From assembly GCA_021371995.1 (NCBI GenBank), contig JAJFVA010000034.1, positions 1-36,364 of the forward strand: a stretch of 36,364 nt of DNA. The letters are read 5' to 3'. Positions 22,766 to 31,195 of the stretch are shown in pieces. The notes beneath the pieces are model-generated. The model was not told the origin of the DNA. It did not search any database and saw only the letters and a list, made by a program, of their open reading frames with translations. Made by a program: the position numbers and the translations under genes. Origin of the DNA: Methanoregulaceae archaeon (GTDB lineage Archaea; Halobacteriota; Methanomicrobia; Methanomicrobiales; Methanospirillaceae). Position 1 is the first letter of the stretch. Each line of letters begins with the position of its first letter.

Positions 22766-23962
22766 TTACCCGATCGAAGCCTTGAGAACCGCAAGTTCGG
22801 CGACAAGTTTCGGATTCCGTTTCATCAGTTCTTTTACCAGGGTGAGGGTTGAGAAGTCTTTCATGTCAAGCGACCTGGCCGAGTGGATGATCGCGTTCAG
22901 CTTCTCGTCAGGGAGCTTGATCAGGTACTCCTTGATATGGTAATTCCGCTCGATTGCTTTCCCCATCGCGGAGGTCCGCCATCCTTCATCATAGGGCATC
23001 AGTGCAGCCGCATTCACCTTCCCTTTTCCGATAGCCTTTGATGCGACCTTCGCTGCGAGATCCCCGGTGAACATTGCATTATAGATACCGCCGCCGGTGA
23101 GCGGGTCCACCACCCGCGCTGCATCACCCGCGATGATCAGGCCGTCGGCAACCGTGCATGCGAGCGGGCGGCATACCGAGACGCCTCCGACGATGCATTC
23201 GATGGTCTTTCCATCCGGGAAGCGCTTCCGGACAAACCGGTCAAGGTAATCCTTTGCCCTGTGACCTTTGCCGCTCTTCTTCCCCGAGATTCCAACCCCG
23301 ACATTTGCCGTCCGCTTCCCCTTCGGGAAGATCCAGAGGTATCCTTCCGGGGCAATCTCGTTTCCGAGGAAAAAGGTCGTGCATTCCTCGTCAATATCGA
23401 TATCGGTCATCAGGTACTGGCACGAGCTCATGATCTCGCGGACCGGCACCGTGGTATCCACACTGCACCAGCGGGAGAACTTGGATTCGACCCCGTCCGC
23501 GGCAATGGTTATCTCCGCATGCACCTTCTTCTTCTCACCGCAGACTTCGAGAACTGCTCCCTTGACTACGCCGTGGGATATCAGGGGCGCCGAGGCCCGG
23601 GTCTTGACCATCACGTCCGCGCCAGCTTCCGCAGCCTGCCAGACGAGCTCACGGTCAAAGACCTTCCGGTCGAGGATATAGCCTACCTTGCTCCCGGCCA
23701 GCTCCGCCTCAAGCAGCATCGAGACCCCGTCCGGTCCTACGAGCTCTGCCCGTTTGAGTTCAGCCGAGATCCAACGCTCATCAGGCTCGACAAACTCTGC
23801 AAGGGCCTCCTTTCCTATTCCCTCCGCACAACGGACGGGGGCTCCAATCGCCGGGCGTTTTTCCACGAGCAGCACTGAGTGTCCCGCCCGCGCCGCGGTC
23901 CTCGCCGCGATTGCACCGGCCGGCCCGCCGCCGATTACGAGCAGGTCATAGGTTGCCTTCAT
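22766..23962 (-). CDS. Digeranylgeranylglycerophospholipid reductase (geranylgeranyl reductase)
   Basis: Predicted 398-residue flavoprotein that saturates the isoprenoid chains of archaeal ether lipids. The FAD-binding [17 protein letters not shown] (about 11-27) and [19 protein letters not shown] (about 272-290) are intact; PVRCAEGIG near 42-50 is the characteristic Cys-containing block of this family, and [17 protein letters not shown] near 209-225 is also conserved. It overlaps the ferredoxin gene by 17 bases. In Methanosarcina acetivorans a ferredoxin was reported to support full reduction by such a reductase, so this neighbour is a natural electron donor. Confidence 0.93.
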   Translation of the reverse strand: MKATYDLLVIGGGPAGAIAARTAARAGHSVLLVEKRPAIGAPVRCAEGIGKEALAEFVEPDERWISAELKRAELVGPDGVSMLLEAELAGSKVGYILDRKVFDRELVWQAAEAGADVMVKTRASAPLISHGVVKGAVLEVCGEKKKVHAEITIAADGVESKFSRWCSVDTTVPVREIMSSCQYLMTDIDIDEECTTFFLGNEIAPEGYLWIFPKGKRTANVGVGISGKKSGKGHRAKDYLDRFVRKRFPDGKTIECIVGGVSVCRPLACTVADGLIIAGDAARVVDPLTGGGIYNAMFTGDLAAKVASKAIGKGKVNAAALMPYDEGWRTSAMGKAIERNYHIKEYLIKLPDEKLNAIIHSARSLDMKDFSTLTLVKELMKRNPKLVAELAVLKASIG

Positions 23963-24128
23963 CCTTCACCTCCAGGGCCCCAACCGGGCATACCTTGGCG
24001 CAGATGCCACAGCAGGTGCACTGGTCATCCACTTCGAGGTACGTATCGATCAGCTCAAGCGCACCTTCGGGACATACCGAAACGCAGCACCCGCAGTATC
24101 CGCAGACATCACGATGAATCTCAAGCAT
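23946..24128 (-). CDS. Two-cluster 4Fe-4S ferredoxin
   Basis: Predicted 60-residue protein with two clusters: [15 protein letters not shown] (residues 9-23) and [15 protein letters not shown] (38-52), each CX2CX2CX3CP. The size is that of a clostridial-type ferredoxin. It lies first in a two-gene unit and overlaps the geranylgeranyl reductase gene by 17 bases, strongly suggesting that it delivers electrons to that enzyme. Extra cysteines next to the ligands (CGYCGCC, CTCC) are seen. Confidence 0.93.
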   Translation of the reverse strand: MLEIHRDVCGYCGCCVSVCPEGALELIDTYLEVDDQCTCCGICAKVCPVGALEVKDEGNL

Positions 24129-24210
24129 CCCTCAAGTATAGGGATGGTTCAGCCATAATCTTTTCTTCGGGGAACATTGGAAAATCCGGACGGATCTTTT
24201 CGTTTTTTCC

Positions 24211-25332
24211 TTAAAAGAACGAAAAAGAGCCGTAACGCCCTCCCCCTCCGGGGGAAAGCCGTACCTTCCCCTCCCGGAACGAGTCAATGGCTTGCGCTAC
24301 GCTGAAATCGATCGCAGCAAGATCTGCAACAGGAGTTGCCGTCAGTACCTGGATCTCATCTCCTCCGGCAGCGATAAACCGGTCATAGAGCCGTGTGCAC
24401 CCCCGTGTCTGAAGAGTTGAGCAGCCGAGGACATGACGGATAATCTCTGAAAGGGGGATGATATGCAGGTAAGGAGGTCGCGGGGAGGGAGGGGTATCCG
24501 CAAGCTCGAGAGCACGATCATACACCCCCTTCTTGATCCGTCCCCTGTCGTCAGGACACCTCCACTGCAGTGCTTCAGCAGCAGAGGGGATATACTGGCG
24601 GTAGCAGCGGGTGCATGCGGTCCGGTTATACTTCCCCTCTTCAGGGAAGAACCCTGCATTCATCGTGATGGTCCCGTTCCGGATGCTCTCCATCACACCC
24701 CCGATCGTCTTTTTCCCGACCCTGATCCCGGTAAACTCCCTGCCAAGCTTTGCCGGGTCAGGGCTGTGCGCATCGGAGTTTGAGAGAAACGGGATGCCGG
24801 CAAGATCTGAGATGCCTGCCCCGTAACTGCTTTCGGCCGACAGCCCGAGTTCGAGGAAGTCCGGCCGCTCTTTTCCATAGCATCCGGAGAGGCGGTCGAA
24901 TGCTGCATACAGTGATGTCCAGGGAGTGAAGGCGTGGGCGGGACCGATGAGGCCGGAGAGGTCATGGACCAGCCCCGCAATCTCACTCCCGGGGATCCGG
25001 ACATGGGGTCTCCCGGTCTTTTCCAGGTTTGTGCCATGGGGAGCAAGATCCGCGGCAAGCTGGTCAAAACGCTCAAAAGAGTCGAGGATGATCAGGTGAT
25101 GGACCCGATCCTGGTCTTCCACCTCTGCCGTGGGAACGACAAGAACATTGTCATCCTCCGGAGGACTTTTCCAGAGTGCCCGCCAGCCTGCATGGAGAGC
25201 GTCTCCGCTTCCAAGAACCCCGATCCCTTTCCTCCTGCATCCTTCGATCAGGCAGTCAGGGAGCATCCGTGACGAGGATGCGATGGAAAAACAGGAATGG
25301 ATATGCAGGTCGCAGAAGAGCTCCAGGCTCAT
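24211..25332 (-). CDS. PHP-domain protein, endonuclease Q-like
   Basis: Predicted 373-residue protein. PHP metal residues appear in CDLHIHSCFSIAS (about 7-19), LGSGDALHAGW near 40-50, VEDQDRVHHLI near 70-80, GPAHAFTPW near 130-138 and SNSDAHSPD near 184-192. The later ACTRCYRQYIPSAAEA and RCPDDRGRIKKGV resemble the zinc-finger part of EndoQ, the archaeal nuclease that cuts 5' of deaminated bases and abasic sites. Here only three of the usual four cysteines are seen: CP-x-C is replaced by CPDDRG. The start codon overlaps the end of the PAC2 gene (ATGA). It could also be an uncharacterised PHP phosphoesterase. Confidence 0.78.
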   Translation of the reverse strand: MSLELFCDLHIHSCFSIASSSRMLPDCLIEGCRRKGIGVLGSGDALHAGWRALWKSPPEDDNVLVVPTAEVEDQDRVHHLIILDSFERFDQLAADLAPHGTNLEKTGRPHVRIPGSEIAGLVHDLSGLIGPAHAFTPWTSLYAAFDRLSGCYGKERPDFLELGLSAESSYGAGISDLAGIPFLSNSDAHSPDPAKLGREFTGIRVGKKTIGGVMESIRNGTITMNAGFFPEEGKYNRTACTRCYRQYIPSAAEALQWRCPDDRGRIKKGVYDRALELADTPPSPRPPYLHIIPLSEIIRHVLGCSTLQTRGCTRLYDRFIAAGGDEIQVLTATPVADLAAIDFSVAQAIDSFREGKVRLSPGGGGRYGSFSFF

Positions 25333-26084
25333 ACGATGTAGCGGAGCTCGTCATCCTGTGACCCCCGCTCCCCGTCAATCAGCTTCTGGAGCACGTGCTC
25401 CATCTCGCATGCCCGCTGCTCGAGCCTTGTCGGATCAATCTCGATCGCAAGGAGCGTGGTGAGGACTTTCAGGAGACTTGCAGCGCTCCTCGGATCCACG
25501 AGATACCCCGAGGTCTCCCCCATAAGGCAGACCCCCTCGATCCCCCGGGAAATACCGAGCCCGAGGAGAAGCCCTGCCGCACCGATGATACCGCCGCCGG
25601 GCTCGTCTCTTCCGACGATTCCTCCCGCAGCCTCGATCATCCCGCGGAGATCCGGCCGGTTGACAGCGCCAAGTACCCTTGGCTCATCAACAAGGTGCCC
25701 GACCCCGTAACCTCCCAGGGTATACACGCGGGAAACCCCGCATTCGGCTGCAATGTCAAGGTAGGCGTCGGCAAGAAGGTAATGACCCTCGCTCGATGTT
25801 GCCTGGTAGTCTCCAACAAGGAAGAGGAACCGGTGCGTCTCTCCTGCATAGTAATACATCTCGTTGTTGGCCAGCCGAACCGTCCCGTGCTCGTCGATGA
25901 TCACCTGGGGCGGGAAGAAGATCGAATGGATCTCGGCAACTTTTTCCGCCCCGAGTTCCTGGATCATGTGCTCGGCGACAAGTTTGCCGACATGACCGAT
26001 CCCGGGAAGCCCCTCGATAAGGACCGGGGCTTTGATCTCGTCTGCGGCAACGGTATCGGAAAATTGGACTTCTATATCCTCCAT
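25329..26084 (-). CDS. PAC2-family protein (proteasome assembly chaperone-like)
   Basis: Predicted 251-residue protein of the PAC2 family. LIEGLPGIGHVGKLVAEHMI (about 22-41) is the family's opening, and the middle has FLVGDYQATSSEGHYLLADA (about 88-107) and TLGGYGVGH (about 122-130). The archaeal relative PbaB aids proteasome alpha-ring assembly, but this larger form is not proven to do so. It starts inside the end of the nop10 gene (13-base overlap) and ends in an ATGA overlap with the EndoQ-like gene. It thus belongs to the translation/ribosome cluster. Confidence 0.88.
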   Translation of the reverse strand: MEDIEVQFSDTVAADEIKAPVLIEGLPGIGHVGKLVAEHMIQELGAEKVAEIHSIFFPPQVIIDEHGTVRLANNEMYYYAGETHRFLFLVGDYQATSSEGHYLLADAYLDIAAECGVSRVYTLGGYGVGHLVDEPRVLGAVNRPDLRGMIEAAGGIVGRDEPGGGIIGAAGLLLGLGISRGIEGVCLMGETSGYLVDPRSAASLLKVLTTLLAIEIDPTRLEQRACEMEHVLQKLIDGERGSQDDELRYIV

Positions 26085-26233
26085 CCTCTCGCAATCCTCC
26101 TGTAATTCCCGTACCGGTCCTCTGGAGAGAATGGAGCCGGGTGGGGGGTATGCGTTGCCGCACCGCAGACCGGGCAGGTGGCCTTCAGTGTGTAGCTGGA
26201 ATCAGCGGGGCAGCGCCTGATTCTTCCCTTCAT
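26072..26233 (-). CDS. nop10: H/ACA RNP component Nop10
   Basis: A 53-residue protein, easy to miss because it is short. It begins MKGRIRRCPADSSYTLKATC and has CPVCGAATHTPHPAPFSPED with Cys pairs at residues 8, 20 and 23, then RYGNYRR and the C-terminal helix IARGWRI. Nop10 binds Cbf5 in the H/ACA particle that makes pseudouridine in rRNA. Its ATG overlaps the stop of the aIF2-alpha gene (ATGA), and its end overlaps the PAC2 start by 13 bases. aIF2-alpha, nop10 and PAC2 in this order is a common archaeal arrangement. Confidence 0.95.
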   Translation of the reverse strand: MKGRIRRCPADSSYTLKATCPVCGAATHTPHPAPFSPEDRYGNYRRIARGWRI

Positions 26234-27018
26234 ACCGTCTTTCCGGACTTTGGTTTCTTGATGAATTTTCCTTCTCCGCCGGACCGTTCAAGGACACCGA
26301 TGGCTGCAGCGGCAGCCTTCTCGATGGCCTTCTCTGCCTTCTTGTAATCAGGGGCAGTAACCTTGATCCGGTAGGTCGGGGCGCCAAGATACGTGAGTTC
26401 GATCTCGGCATCAGGGATCTTCGGTTCGGCACTCCGAAGAGCTCTCCGGATGATATTGACTCCGTCAGGTTTCGTTGAAGTGAGGACGAGGTTTCCGGCA
26501 ACGGTGACCCGGGGAACCTTCACGTTCTCTCTTGCGACGTTCGAGAGTGCCCCGATAGCCTTTGGGGAAAGGCCGGTCTTTTTCAGCGGATCGGTACCCT
26601 CTGTCACAATCTCCTCGAAGACCGAGTAGAGATCGCCGTATTTTTTGATAAGGGCTGCCTCGATCGTTTCCGGAGTCTCTCCCGAGGCCTCTGCGGCAAA
26701 TCCTATCCACTTGCGTGCCTTGGATTCATTCTTCCACTCGCGGATCTTCTCGCGCCGCTGGTGGTCATTCACGTCCTTTAATGAGAGATCGATATGCCCG
26801 CGGCTCCGGTCCACGTGGAGCACCTTGCAGACAACTTTCTGCCCCTCGCGGATATGGTCGCGGATGTACTTGATCCACCCGGTGGCGATCTCAGAGATGG
26901 GGATGAGCCCCTCGCGGCCCGGGTATTCGTCCAGGGATACAAACGCTGCAAAGTCCTTGATGTCCCTGACGGTGCAGACCACCAGTTCTCCTGCCGCCGG
27001 CCACGGTTGTTCGCTCAT
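26230..27018 (-). CDS. Translation initiation factor aIF2, alpha subunit
   Basis: Predicted 262-residue protein. It has an N-terminal S1-type OB domain (GELVVCTVRDIKDFAAFVSL, about 10-29, and GREGLIPISEIA), a helical middle domain (KARKWIGFAAEASGETPETI), and a C-terminal alpha-beta domain (TAPDYKKAEKAIEKAAAAAI). aIF2 brings initiator tRNA to the ribosome as a trimer with beta and gamma. I prefer ATG 27018 over GTG 27030; the GTG would overlap the S27e stop as GTGA, and either is possible. It is in the operon L44e-S27e-aIF2alpha-nop10. Confidence 0.93.
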   Translation of the reverse strand: MSEQPWPAAGELVVCTVRDIKDFAAFVSLDEYPGREGLIPISEIATGWIKYIRDHIREGQKVVCKVLHVDRSRGHIDLSLKDVNDHQRREKIREWKNESKARKWIGFAAEASGETPETIEAALIKKYGDLYSVFEEIVTEGTDPLKKTGLSPKAIGALSNVARENVKVPRVTVAGNLVLTSTKPDGVNIIRRALRSAEPKIPDAEIELTYLGAPTYRIKVTAPDYKKAEKAIEKAAAAAIGVLERSGGEGKFIKKPKSGKTV

Positions 27019-27026
27019 CGCTTCTC

Positions 27027-27215
27027 TCACTCAAACGTTTCCAGTATCTCTGCTTTTACCTGTGCCTTGCCGCCGGTAGGCTCAGCAAGGACCTTGCTGC
27101 AGACCACGCAGTTGACCACGGTGCATGCCTTCTCAAAGACGACCTGCTCATTCTCGCAGTCCGGGCATTTTACCTTGACAAACCTGCTCCGGTTCGCTCG
27201 TGCCTGTTGTACCAT
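27027..27215 (-). CDS. rps27e: Ribosomal protein S27e
   Basis: Predicted 62-residue zinc-ribbon protein of the small ribosomal subunit. CPDC at about 17-20 and CVVC at about 36-39 form the ribbon, with FVKVKCPDCENEQVVF typical of the family. I chose ATG 27215, which has GGAGTGA as ribosome binding site overlapping the upstream stop. GTG 27224 would add three residues and overlap the L44e stop as GTGA. Confidence 0.95.
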   Translation of the reverse strand: MVQQARANRSRFVKVKCPDCENEQVVFEKACTVVNCVVCSKVLAEPTGGKAQVKAEILETFE

Positions 27216-27220
27216 TTCTA

Positions 27221-27499
27221 TCACTCCGTAAGCTCAAACTTGCCTGCTCGGAACCCTGCACGCAGGTGTGCCTTTCCACAGGTCTTGCACCGGTACCTTA
27301 CATTGATCTTCTTTGTGGGCTTGTCCCCACCCGGGACTTTTGAAAACTTGCCCATGTTGCCGATGCTTCCCCGCCGCGCCTTCTGGCGGTCGATCCAGTG
27401 GAGGCCGGTGGTCTTGGCTTTCTTGACCTTCTCCACCTCATGGGTCTGGTGATTCCTGCAGAATGGGCAGTATGTTTTGAATTTCACTGGCATTTTCAT
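27221..27499 (-). CDS. rpl44e: Ribosomal protein L44e
   Basis: Predicted 92-residue protein of the large ribosomal subunit near the E site. It starts [14 protein letters not shown] and carries a zinc site from CPFC (11-14) and CKTC (71-74). [20 protein letters not shown] is strongly conserved. GAGGAAAATATC before the ATG is a fair ribosome binding site. The gene is first in the L44e-S27e-aIF2alpha-nop10-PAC2 run. Its promoter must lie in the 38-base space to gins or within the end of gins, so cotranscription with the primase cluster is also possible. Confidence 0.95.
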   Translation of the reverse strand: MKMPVKFKTYCPFCRNHQTHEVEKVKKAKTTGLHWIDRQKARRGSIGNMGKFSKVPGGDKPTKKINVRYRCKTCGKAHLRAGFRAGKFELTE

Positions 27500-27537
27500 G
27501 ATATTTTCCTCATGCTACCGGATAGCGAATATCAGTA

Positions 27538-28152
27538 TTATTTGCCCGGATTGATATTTAAGACTATGTTGCGTTCACACAACACTTCGGCGTTCCGGGC
27601 CGGCATGGTCACAAGGTCCTCGTGCCTGAGCTGATAGATCCTGCCGTCCACGCCCATAAAAGGCTCCATGTCGGCAAGGACACGGGAGAGTACAAACTCA
27701 GGGACTGCCGACACCTCTTCGAGAATTTCTTCACAGGACTCTCCGGGTATCGTGGCAGGGTGCCCCGGCCGTGCAACCGTGGTGGAGGGGATCAGGCGGC
27801 AACGTGAATGACCGATCGCAAGCACGATCGCATCGAACATTTCCCGCTCTTCATTGAGCATCCGTTTCAGTTCCTCCCGGTCGATATAGTGGCCCTCCTC
27901 CTGGTTCCGTGCAAGGGCGAGTATCTTTTCAGTGCGGAGCAAAAAGAGATCCTGGAGCGTCTCCCTGATACTGCTCACCCGCTCTATCAGGATCCGTGCC
28001 TTGTCAGAAAAGGGGTCTTCATTTGCATACACCTCAGAGAGAAGACTCTCAAGGTCCTTTCCGGTGGATTCGTAGAGATCCTGGGGAAGATGCAGGAGCC
28101 TTCCGGTCTCCCGCTCCGAGATCAGGATCGTCCGGAGCTCATCCAGGTGCAC
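27538..28152 (-). CDS. DNA replication factor GINS (Gins51 type)
   Basis: Predicted 204-residue subunit of the GINS complex that links replicative helicase MCM and other replisome parts. The protein starts with HLDELRTILISERETGRLLH, followed by the helical A domain to about 110, and a B domain (VPEFVLSRVLADMEPFMGVDG near 154-174, then GRIYQLRHEDLVTMPARNAE). No ATG is suitable; GTG 28152 has a strong ribosome binding site (GGGGGTGAG) within the end of priS. It overlaps priS by 14 bases. Adjacent placement to the primase small subunit is the classic archaeal arrangement. Confidence 0.88.
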   Translation of the reverse strand: MHLDELRTILISERETGRLLHLPQDLYESTGKDLESLLSEVYANEDPFSDKARILIERVSSIRETLQDLFLLRTEKILALARNQEEGHYIDREELKRMLNEEREMFDAIVLAIGHSRCRLIPSTTVARPGHPATIPGESCEEILEEVSAVPEFVLSRVLADMEPFMGVDGRIYQLRHEDLVTMPARNAEVLCERNIVLNINPGK

Positions 28153-29308
28153 GGGCTGTCTCACCCCCGGCAAGTTCGGCCAGGCCCCGGCAGCAGAGGA
28201 ACACGGCAAGGGCTTCCGGTACCCTGCTCTCTCCTTTTTCAACCTGGTGCACGGCCCCGAGAAGGGGCATCGTGACCGGTCGGCTGCAGTCCACCCTGAC
28301 GGGACGTGTTCCGAAGATGACTGCGTCATTCAGGGGATCGAAATCAGGGAGGTCACGAACCGGGACCGGGGTGACGCGGAAACCGCTCCCTCCATGGAGC
28401 GAGGAGGGAAGCCGGATCAGGCGCTTGGTATCGGTGGTGACCGGTTCATCGGCGAGGGCTGCTTTCTTCTGCAGGATGGAGAAAAACGTACCTTCCTTTG
28501 CTGCCGAGAGCGCTTTGATCACCTTCCCGGTGGCAAAGTCCCTGAGGTTAACTCCCGAAGGATTACTCTGCAGGGCAGACCGCAGGTCGCGGCTCCGTTT
28601 CATGAATTCCTCTGCCGTCACCTTTCCCACCCCTTCAAGTGCGGAGAGTTCGGCGGCTGCATCCTTTGGTGTCATGCGTTCCAGTATCAGGAGGTACTCG
28701 GTCAGTGCTTCTATATATCGCTGGCGCCATCCGCGGAGTGAAGGTGAGTGGGAAGAGAGGACAATCCCGGGATCAAGCCCTATCCCGCAGACATAGTCCA
28801 CAATCTCCCTCCGTTCAGCACTTCCAAAGCCCCTCACCGAGATATCCCGTATATGGATATGATAGCCTCTCCCCCCGGAAAAGACAAGGTAAATTTCTTT
28901 TTCGTCAAATCCGAGCTCACTGGTGAGCATCCCGATCAGTTTCTCTGTCTCCTCCCTGACACGGGCAAGCATCATCTCGTAGGGTCCGCGCACGATGTGA
29001 TCGGCATCGAGGTCGAAGATGAGATCGGCACCAAGCCATTCTTTTTCACCCATGGTGGGCGCATGCGGCATGCCGTAGTAGGCAGATGAGTAGTACAGGT
29101 GAGCAGGTGCCACGCTCCTCGCGTATTCGAAGAGTTCCGCTTTGCCGGGGTAGCCGATGTGCCGCCGCATCCGGATCTCTGGGTACCCCGGGTCAAAAAG
29201 GACAAACGCCCACTCCCGCTGTTCCACCGAAGGGGGAGCACTAAGGGGGGCTGTCTTGTAATAGTCGGCAAACCTCTGGCGGAGAAACTCGATCGTGGCC
29301 GCTTTCAT
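28139..29308 (-). CDS. priS: DNA primase small (catalytic) subunit PriS
   Basis: Predicted 389-residue polymerase. The catalytic motif DLDADH has Asp99 and Asp101, SGGRGYH near 144-150 and RLPSSLHGGSG near 299-309 complete the active site. PriS with PriL makes the RNA or DNA primers for replication. Its ATG overlaps the stop of the Elp3 gene (ATGA), and its 3' end overlaps gins. Length is typical. Confidence 0.95.
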   Translation of the reverse strand: MKAATIEFLRQRFADYYKTAPLSAPPSVEQREWAFVLFDPGYPEIRMRRHIGYPGKAELFEYARSVAPAHLYYSSAYYGMPHAPTMGEKEWLGADLIFDLDADHIVRGPYEMMLARVREETEKLIGMLTSELGFDEKEIYLVFSGGRGYHIHIRDISVRGFGSAERREIVDYVCGIGLDPGIVLSSHSPSLRGWRQRYIEALTEYLLILERMTPKDAAAELSALEGVGKVTAEEFMKRSRDLRSALQSNPSGVNLRDFATGKVIKALSAAKEGTFFSILQKKAALADEPVTTDTKRLIRLPSSLHGGSGFRVTPVPVRDLPDFDPLNDAVIFGTRPVRVDCSRPVTMPLLGAVHQVEKGESRVPEALAVFLCCRGLAELAGGETARAPG

Positions 29309-30873
29309 GGCAGTTCCTTTACCATGTACGGACCCCTTCGCTCATAGCCATGCCGGCGGTAGTAGGGCCTGACCCCTATCCCGCTCATCACCGCGATCCC
29401 GCGGTATCCCTCTCCTGCCGCTGCCTCTCCGGCAGCGTCCAGGAGTTCTTTTCCAATTCTCCGGTGCTGCCGCTGGTCAGGTGACGGCATGCTGCCAAGC
29501 GGGACAACGCTTCCGTAGACATGGAGTTCACGGAGGAGTGCTGCACCTGCGATCTCCTCCATCATGCGTTCTCCCCCCGTCCGGAGCCGGGCAAACCCGA
29601 TCAGGGAATCCCCGGAAACAGCGGAGATGAAGTGCTCTTCCCCGCCCACTGCCTCGTAGCGGAGTGTCCGGATCCCGTACGGTCCCTCCGCAGGGAAACG
29701 CCCGACCTCCCTGCAGCGGATACACCTGCACCTCCCTCCCTGATCTTTCAGCCGCTGCTGGCAGAGCTGCCGGAAGTTGCTGTGGCGGGAACCGGCAACG
29801 ATCAGCTTCGCCGGGATATCGCGCTGGATTCGCTGGAGGCGGACATACTCGGGGAGGAGGGACTTTCCATATGCGACAAGATCGATCAGGGCATCTTCGT
29901 CGTAGGGGGCGTAGTCTCCCGAAAGAAAGAGCTGTTCGATCTCCGAGCCGGGCGTCACGAGGGTCGGGTAGATCTTCAAAAAATCCGGCCGGAACGATGG
30001 GTTTTCAAAGAGCTGTTCAAACATCCGGCGGTCCTTTTCGATCGTGCTCCCCGGGAGGTTCGGCATCACATGGAACCCGACCTTGAGGCCGGCGTCACGG
30101 GCGATACGGTTGGCGGCGACCGTATCTTCCGTGGTGCATCCCCTGCGGTTGAAGGCGAGGAGAGCATCATCAACCTGCTGCACCCCGAGCTCGACCTTGG
30201 TCACCCCGAGGGAAAGCATTCGGCGGACGTGCTCTTCTCTGCACCAGTCCGGCCGCGTCTCAAAGGTGATCGCCACGCATCGCACGGGCGCGTACTCATT
30301 CTTCCTGAAGATGGCGGCGGTGTCTTTTCCGCCAAAGCCTCCCCTGTATTCGTTCATTGCCCGGATGCACGAGGCAACAAACCATTCCTGGTAGTCCGGG
30401 GACCGGGCCGTCATGGTCCCTCCCATGACGATCAGTTCCACCTTGTCTGTGTAGTGGCCGAGCAGCTCGAACTGGCTGAGCCGGGCAGCCACCTGGCGGT
30501 ACGGATCATAGCCATGCTCCCGTGCCCGCAGTGCCGCAGGCTCCTCGCCGGTATAGGACTGCGGGGATGCATACGGGTGGTTGGGACCTCCGGGACAGGG
30601 GAGACACTTGCCGTGCGGGCAGGGGAAGGGAGAGGTCATCACGGCGACAGGAGCCACCCCGGAAAGGGTCCGGGTCGGCTTGACGAGAAGGAGCGAACGG
30701 AGGAACGGCCGCTCTTGCGGCAATGCTGCAGCAAGGAGTGCCGAGTTCTTTGGGACGGAGTCGAGCCGGTATCTCCTGCAGACCTCAATTTTCAGCCTCG
30801 TAATATCGGAAGGGGTGAGATCCCGCGAAAAGAGGAGGTCGATAATTTCCCGGTGGATGTCCGGATTGCTCAT
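29305..30873 (-). CDS. elp3: Elp3-family tRNA uridine-34 carboxymethyl synthase (radical SAM/acetyltransferase)
   Basis: Predicted 522-residue enzyme that forms 5-carboxymethyl-uridine at the wobble position of tRNA. An N-terminal region leads to the radical SAM site CPHGKCLPC (Cys85, Cys90, Cys93; CX4CX2C), with MGGTMTARS and FETRPDWC after it. A C-terminal GNAT acetyltransferase domain (about 385-522) includes QHRRIGKELLDAAGEAAAGE and ends with the common YYRRHGYE. I chose ATG 30873, seven bases after the stop of the UPF0058 gene; a TTG at 30897 is possible but would overlap it. Translation-linked, like its neighbours. Confidence 0.93.
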   Translation of the reverse strand: MSNPDIHREIIDLLFSRDLTPSDITRLKIEVCRRYRLDSVPKNSALLAAALPQERPFLRSLLLVKPTRTLSGVAPVAVMTSPFPCPHGKCLPCPGGPNHPYASPQSYTGEEPAALRAREHGYDPYRQVAARLSQFELLGHYTDKVELIVMGGTMTARSPDYQEWFVASCIRAMNEYRGGFGGKDTAAIFRKNEYAPVRCVAITFETRPDWCREEHVRRMLSLGVTKVELGVQQVDDALLAFNRRGCTTEDTVAANRIARDAGLKVGFHVMPNLPGSTIEKDRRMFEQLFENPSFRPDFLKIYPTLVTPGSEIEQLFLSGDYAPYDEDALIDLVAYGKSLLPEYVRLQRIQRDIPAKLIVAGSRHSNFRQLCQQRLKDQGGRCRCIRCREVGRFPAEGPYGIRTLRYEAVGGEEHFISAVSGDSLIGFARLRTGGERMMEEIAGAALLRELHVYGSVVPLGSMPSPDQRQHRRIGKELLDAAGEAAAGEGYRGIAVMSGIGVRPYYRRHGYERRGPYMVKELP

Positions 30874-30880
30874 AAAAGAG

Positions 30881-31144
30881 TTATTGCTCGACGGCAACCT
30901 TCTCCGGCGCCATCTCGCTCGTGACTTTCACGACAGGTCGCTGGGCATGGATGTGCGACACAATCTCCTCACCCAGTGTGAGAATGGCGTCCTTGTGGCA
31001 TTTCTTGTTTTTGTGGATGTGGACAGGAGAAATTTCAAGGGAAGAATAACGTTTTATGGGGATTTCTTCGTTGGTGATGCTTTCGTAGAATTTTTTGATG
31101 TGAATCATCAGCATGTGGAGATGGAGTAACTCTTCCTTTTGCAC
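30881..31144 (-). CDS. UPF0058 family protein
   Basis: Predicted 87-residue protein. It begins with (M)QKEELLHLHMLMIHIKKFYE, the signature of the archaeal UPF0058 family, and ends in the variable EMAPEKVAVEQ. His residues are frequent, as in other members. Function is unknown. The start GTG 31144 is preceded by GGTGAT; GTG 31162 would add six residues without family support. It is first in the UPF0058-elp3-priS-gins run and divergent from the ADP-ribosylglycohydrolase gene. Confidence 0.85.
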   Translation of the reverse strand: MQKEELLHLHMLMIHIKKFYESITNEEIPIKRYSSLEISPVHIHKNKKCHKDAILTLGEEIVSHIHAQRPVVKVTSEMAPEKVAVEQ

Positions 31145-31183
31145 ACTATCACCTTTCTTCACGTCACTTCTTATTTCAGGAAC

Positions 31184-31195
31184 GTGATATATTTT
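31184..31195 (-). promoter_or_regulatory. TATA region between divergent UPF0058 and ADP-ribosylglycohydrolase genes
   Basis: The AT block here reads AAAAATATATCAC on the minus strand, 40-50 bases before GTG 31144, and fits a TATA box for the UPF0058 run. It coincides with the most likely start codon of the divergent gene. Confidence 0.45.
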
